64,000 bases of DNA from Conchocele bisecta (lineage: Eukaryota > Mollusca > Bivalvia > Lucinida > Thyasiridae), in the NCBI GenBank assembly GCA_029237695.1, contig CM055274.1, positions 24,169,505 to 24,233,504 of the forward strand, read 5' to 3'. The notes below the pieces were generated by a model. That model had not been told where the DNA came from. It saw nothing but the letters and a program-made list of their open reading frames with translations, and made no database searches. Below, piece by piece: positions 62,110 to 64,000 of the stretch (position 1 is the stretch's first letter; each line of letters opens with the position of its first letter). The position numbers and the translations under genes were made by a program.

Positions 62110-62350
62110 CATTACCCACAATTGTGGCTGTGACAGGAGAAATGGGACTGAAGGTGAATGCGACCAGTGTAGACCCAAATCAGCCTGCGCATCCGCGCAG
62201 TCTGATCAGGGTCTGCACTGTTCGACATTAAGTCAGTGTAGTACTCGTCATACGCTTAACAAACAGTTAGGTTCCTTTTCAGGCTGCTTGAGGTTGTTAG
62301 CTGATTGAGAGTTAGACTGGTCACAAATGCCATAAGCACCATTTATCCAG
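62110..62350. mobile_element. 'gtggctgtgactggag' MITE copy
   Basis: gtggctgtgacaggagaaat ... cacaaatgccataagcacca. Core cagcctgcgcatccgcgcag near 62183 and gatcagggtctgcactgttc. The right terminus has decayed. Confidence 0.7.
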
Positions 62351-62495
62351 GCCCATCCACAATTATAACTGGCCATAAACTGGCCATAGAGACAACTAGT
62401 ACTGGACAAAACCACCTTAGATATTGTGCCACCAGTGTAGACGTTCACTATCAAACACAGCCAGCTGGCTATCGGCAACAATCTGACAAAACCAG

Positions 62496-62797
62496 TAGCC
62501 TATTTCACCAACATAGCAAAGTATACTTTTCTAGCAAAGTATACTTTGAGGAAGAAATTTTAATTTTTCGGATAAATTTATTAACTTTTATTATACTGAA
62601 TTTATTACATTATCACAGCCAAAATGGCTGTGATAATGTAATAAATTCAGTATAATAATTCTGCATACTTTTAATCATCAAATATATGGAGTCGTTAGTT
62701 CTATATGACATAATGCATTTCAGGAAAAATAAAGGACTACTCCCTCAAAGTATACTTTGCTAGAAAGTATACTTTGCAATTTTGATGAAATCGGCTA
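62496..62797. mobile_element. CAG-flanked MITE
   Basis: 302 bp, TAGCCTATTTCACCAACAT ... GATGAAATCGGCTA, CAG at 62493-62495 and 62798-62800. Central hairpin tattacattatcacagcc / ggctgtgataatgtaata intact. Confidence 0.9.
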
Positions 62798-63362
62798 CAG
62801 GTATAATGAATTGCAAGCAGAATAGACCCAGATCAACCTGCACCTCACAGAGCAGATCAGTGGCTATACTGTTTTGCATTTAGTCAATGAACCAACAATT
62901 ACACATCAAGCAGAGAAAGGAAGAACAGTTAGGCCATAATAAAATGTATGTTACCGGTAGTTTGCCCAAACGTGACCGACCCAAAATGCATTTTTTCAGT
63001 GCAAAAGTAAATAAAAAAATTATTTGTTTTTACCAGAGATGAATATACAGAGAGAATGGATTTTGGGATTTTCACAAGAAAACAAATTACCTACATACCT
63101 GCCTATGTTTGTAAAGTAGGGTCGGGTTTGGGCAAACCTGAAATCATTTAATTGTGGCCTTACCATGCCGCTTTTTAATCAGAATTTACACTGGACAGAA
63201 ATGGCATATTAAGCCTGTTTTCTCATGAATGAGTGAAGGATGACCAAGCTACTGATTGTCTCTATAGATGTACATGGTGATCTGATCTACATTAGTTAGA
63301 ATTGTTCTCTAAACTACATACATTGTAATAATCAGCCCTTGGGCTTTTGTGTCATGAAATGT
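62798..63362. other. Unassigned sequence
   Basis: agtttgcccaaacgtgaccg (about 62959) and gggtcgggtttgggcaaacc (about 63119) form an inverted pair about 170 bp apart, so a small MITE may be present. Otherwise nothing. Confidence 0.4.
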
Positions 63363-63515
63363 GGGGCTGTGACTGGAGAAATGGGGCTTATGGAATTTGT
63401 GACTAGTGTAGATCCCGATCAAATAGCACACTCCTGTAGCGAATGCACAGGCTGATCTGGATCTACACTGGTCGCAAAACACATAAGCTCCATTTTTCTA
63501 GTCACAGCCACAAAT
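63363..63515. mobile_element. 'gtggctgtgactggag' MITE, short form
   Basis: ggggctgtgactggagaaat ... tttctagtcacagccac, with the core shortened to gatcaaatagcacactcctg and gatctggatctacactggtc. Both ends intact. Confidence 0.75.
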
Positions 63516-63610
63516 ACTGAAAAGTGGCGGTTTACATTTTTACCCAGTGTAGTCATTCATGCAGTGCAAAAGACCATGTGCAGTCTGATATGGTTGGAAA
63601 TATTAAAAAA

Positions 63611-64000
63611 AACAAGAGGGCCATGATGGCCCTAACTCGCTCACCTGACTCCATGAACACCAGAGGAGAATGTGACATTGAGTTCATGTGTTTTAAAAAA
63701 AATAGTGCTATTTTTAGACGGCGGCCATCTTGGATTAGCGATGACCTCCGTTTTAACAACTGAAAAGGCTTCACCCATGGACCATAACTGTGAAGTTTGG
63801 CCACCATGGGCCAAGCGGTTCGTGTGAAGAAGAATTTTGAAATCTCTAATAAAAGAACGACCTTTTGACCTTTCGGCGGCCATCTTGGATGACATGACCA
63901 TCCAATTTCAACAAAAAATGTACCAGAGTGATCGCCTCTGATACCTTCAATTTGACATAGACATTTCCATATTCGGTGAAAAATAAAATTTGACCCCAAT
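63611..64000. repeat. Start of a Helitron-like repeat, runs off the window
   Basis: aacaagagggccatgatggccctaa: CAAG, then the hairpin agggccatgatggccct. The body has ggcggccatcttgga twice, about 150 bp apart (63720, 63871), so at least two repeat units. This sequence type is one I recall as very abundant in bivalve genomes. The minus ORF of 148 aa is repeat-derived. Confidence 0.65.

Noticed and set aside
63553..63999. 148-aa minus ORF at the window end
   Set aside because: Lies within the aagagggccatgatggccct repeat, which is non-coding where it occurs.

Overview
The window looks like intergenic and intronic DNA from a repeat-rich animal genome. It is most likely a bivalve mollusc. The evidence is GT-AG introns, a recognisable animal NIPA magnesium-transporter gene split over 17 kb, tRNA-derived SINEs, and many short inverted-repeat elements and tandem arrays of types I associate with clams. 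The species is an inference; no operon, bacterial gene, CRISPR array or rRNA is visible.

Gene content is low. Five minus-strand exons (49305-49530, 37982-38038, 36419-36509, 33863-34023, 32217-32923) join in one frame into a NIPA-family protein of about 404 residues. Three other pieces look exonic: a plus-strand internal exon of unknown family at 52326-52453, a broken first exon at 13952-14101 resembling P2X7-like zinc-binding genes, and a cysteine-rich remnant at 56787-56917. One LINE reverse transcriptase fragment lies at 4704-5087.

The rest is layered mobile DNA. (1) An abundant minus-strand SINE-like retroposon of about 400-465 bp has 11-14 bp target duplications at several copies. (2) MITEs fall into groups by target duplication: TTAA (piggyBac or Kolobok type), 8 bp (hAT), TA (pogo type), and a family flanked by CAG. 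(3) Many foldback elements form long hairpins. (4) Tandem-repeat arrays of 150-190 bp start with C(T/A)AG plus a hairpin, which is Helitron-like. One of them (41929-45450) splits a SINE exactly between A and T.

Layout: 1-19 kb, MITE and SINE mosaic with a 165-bp array at 10.3-11.8 kb. 19.4-24 kb, satellite arrays. 24-32 kb, SINEs and MITEs. 32.2-49.5 kb, the NIPA gene with introns full of repeats, including a dimeric satellite at 39.2-41 kb and the Helitron-like element at 41.9-45.5 kb. 50.4-51.7 kb, a 35-bp minisatellite. 55.3-60.5 kb, a 5-kb element with 35-bp terminal inverted repeats inside a TTAA MITE. 60.5-64 kb, more MITEs and the start of another array.

Four otherwise unrelated arrays share the 9-mer TCAAGGTCA, an extended nuclear-receptor half-site, and several MITE families share one central hairpin design. 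These two patterns, the Helitron-like carriage of arrays and the 5-kb element are the observations most worth checking.
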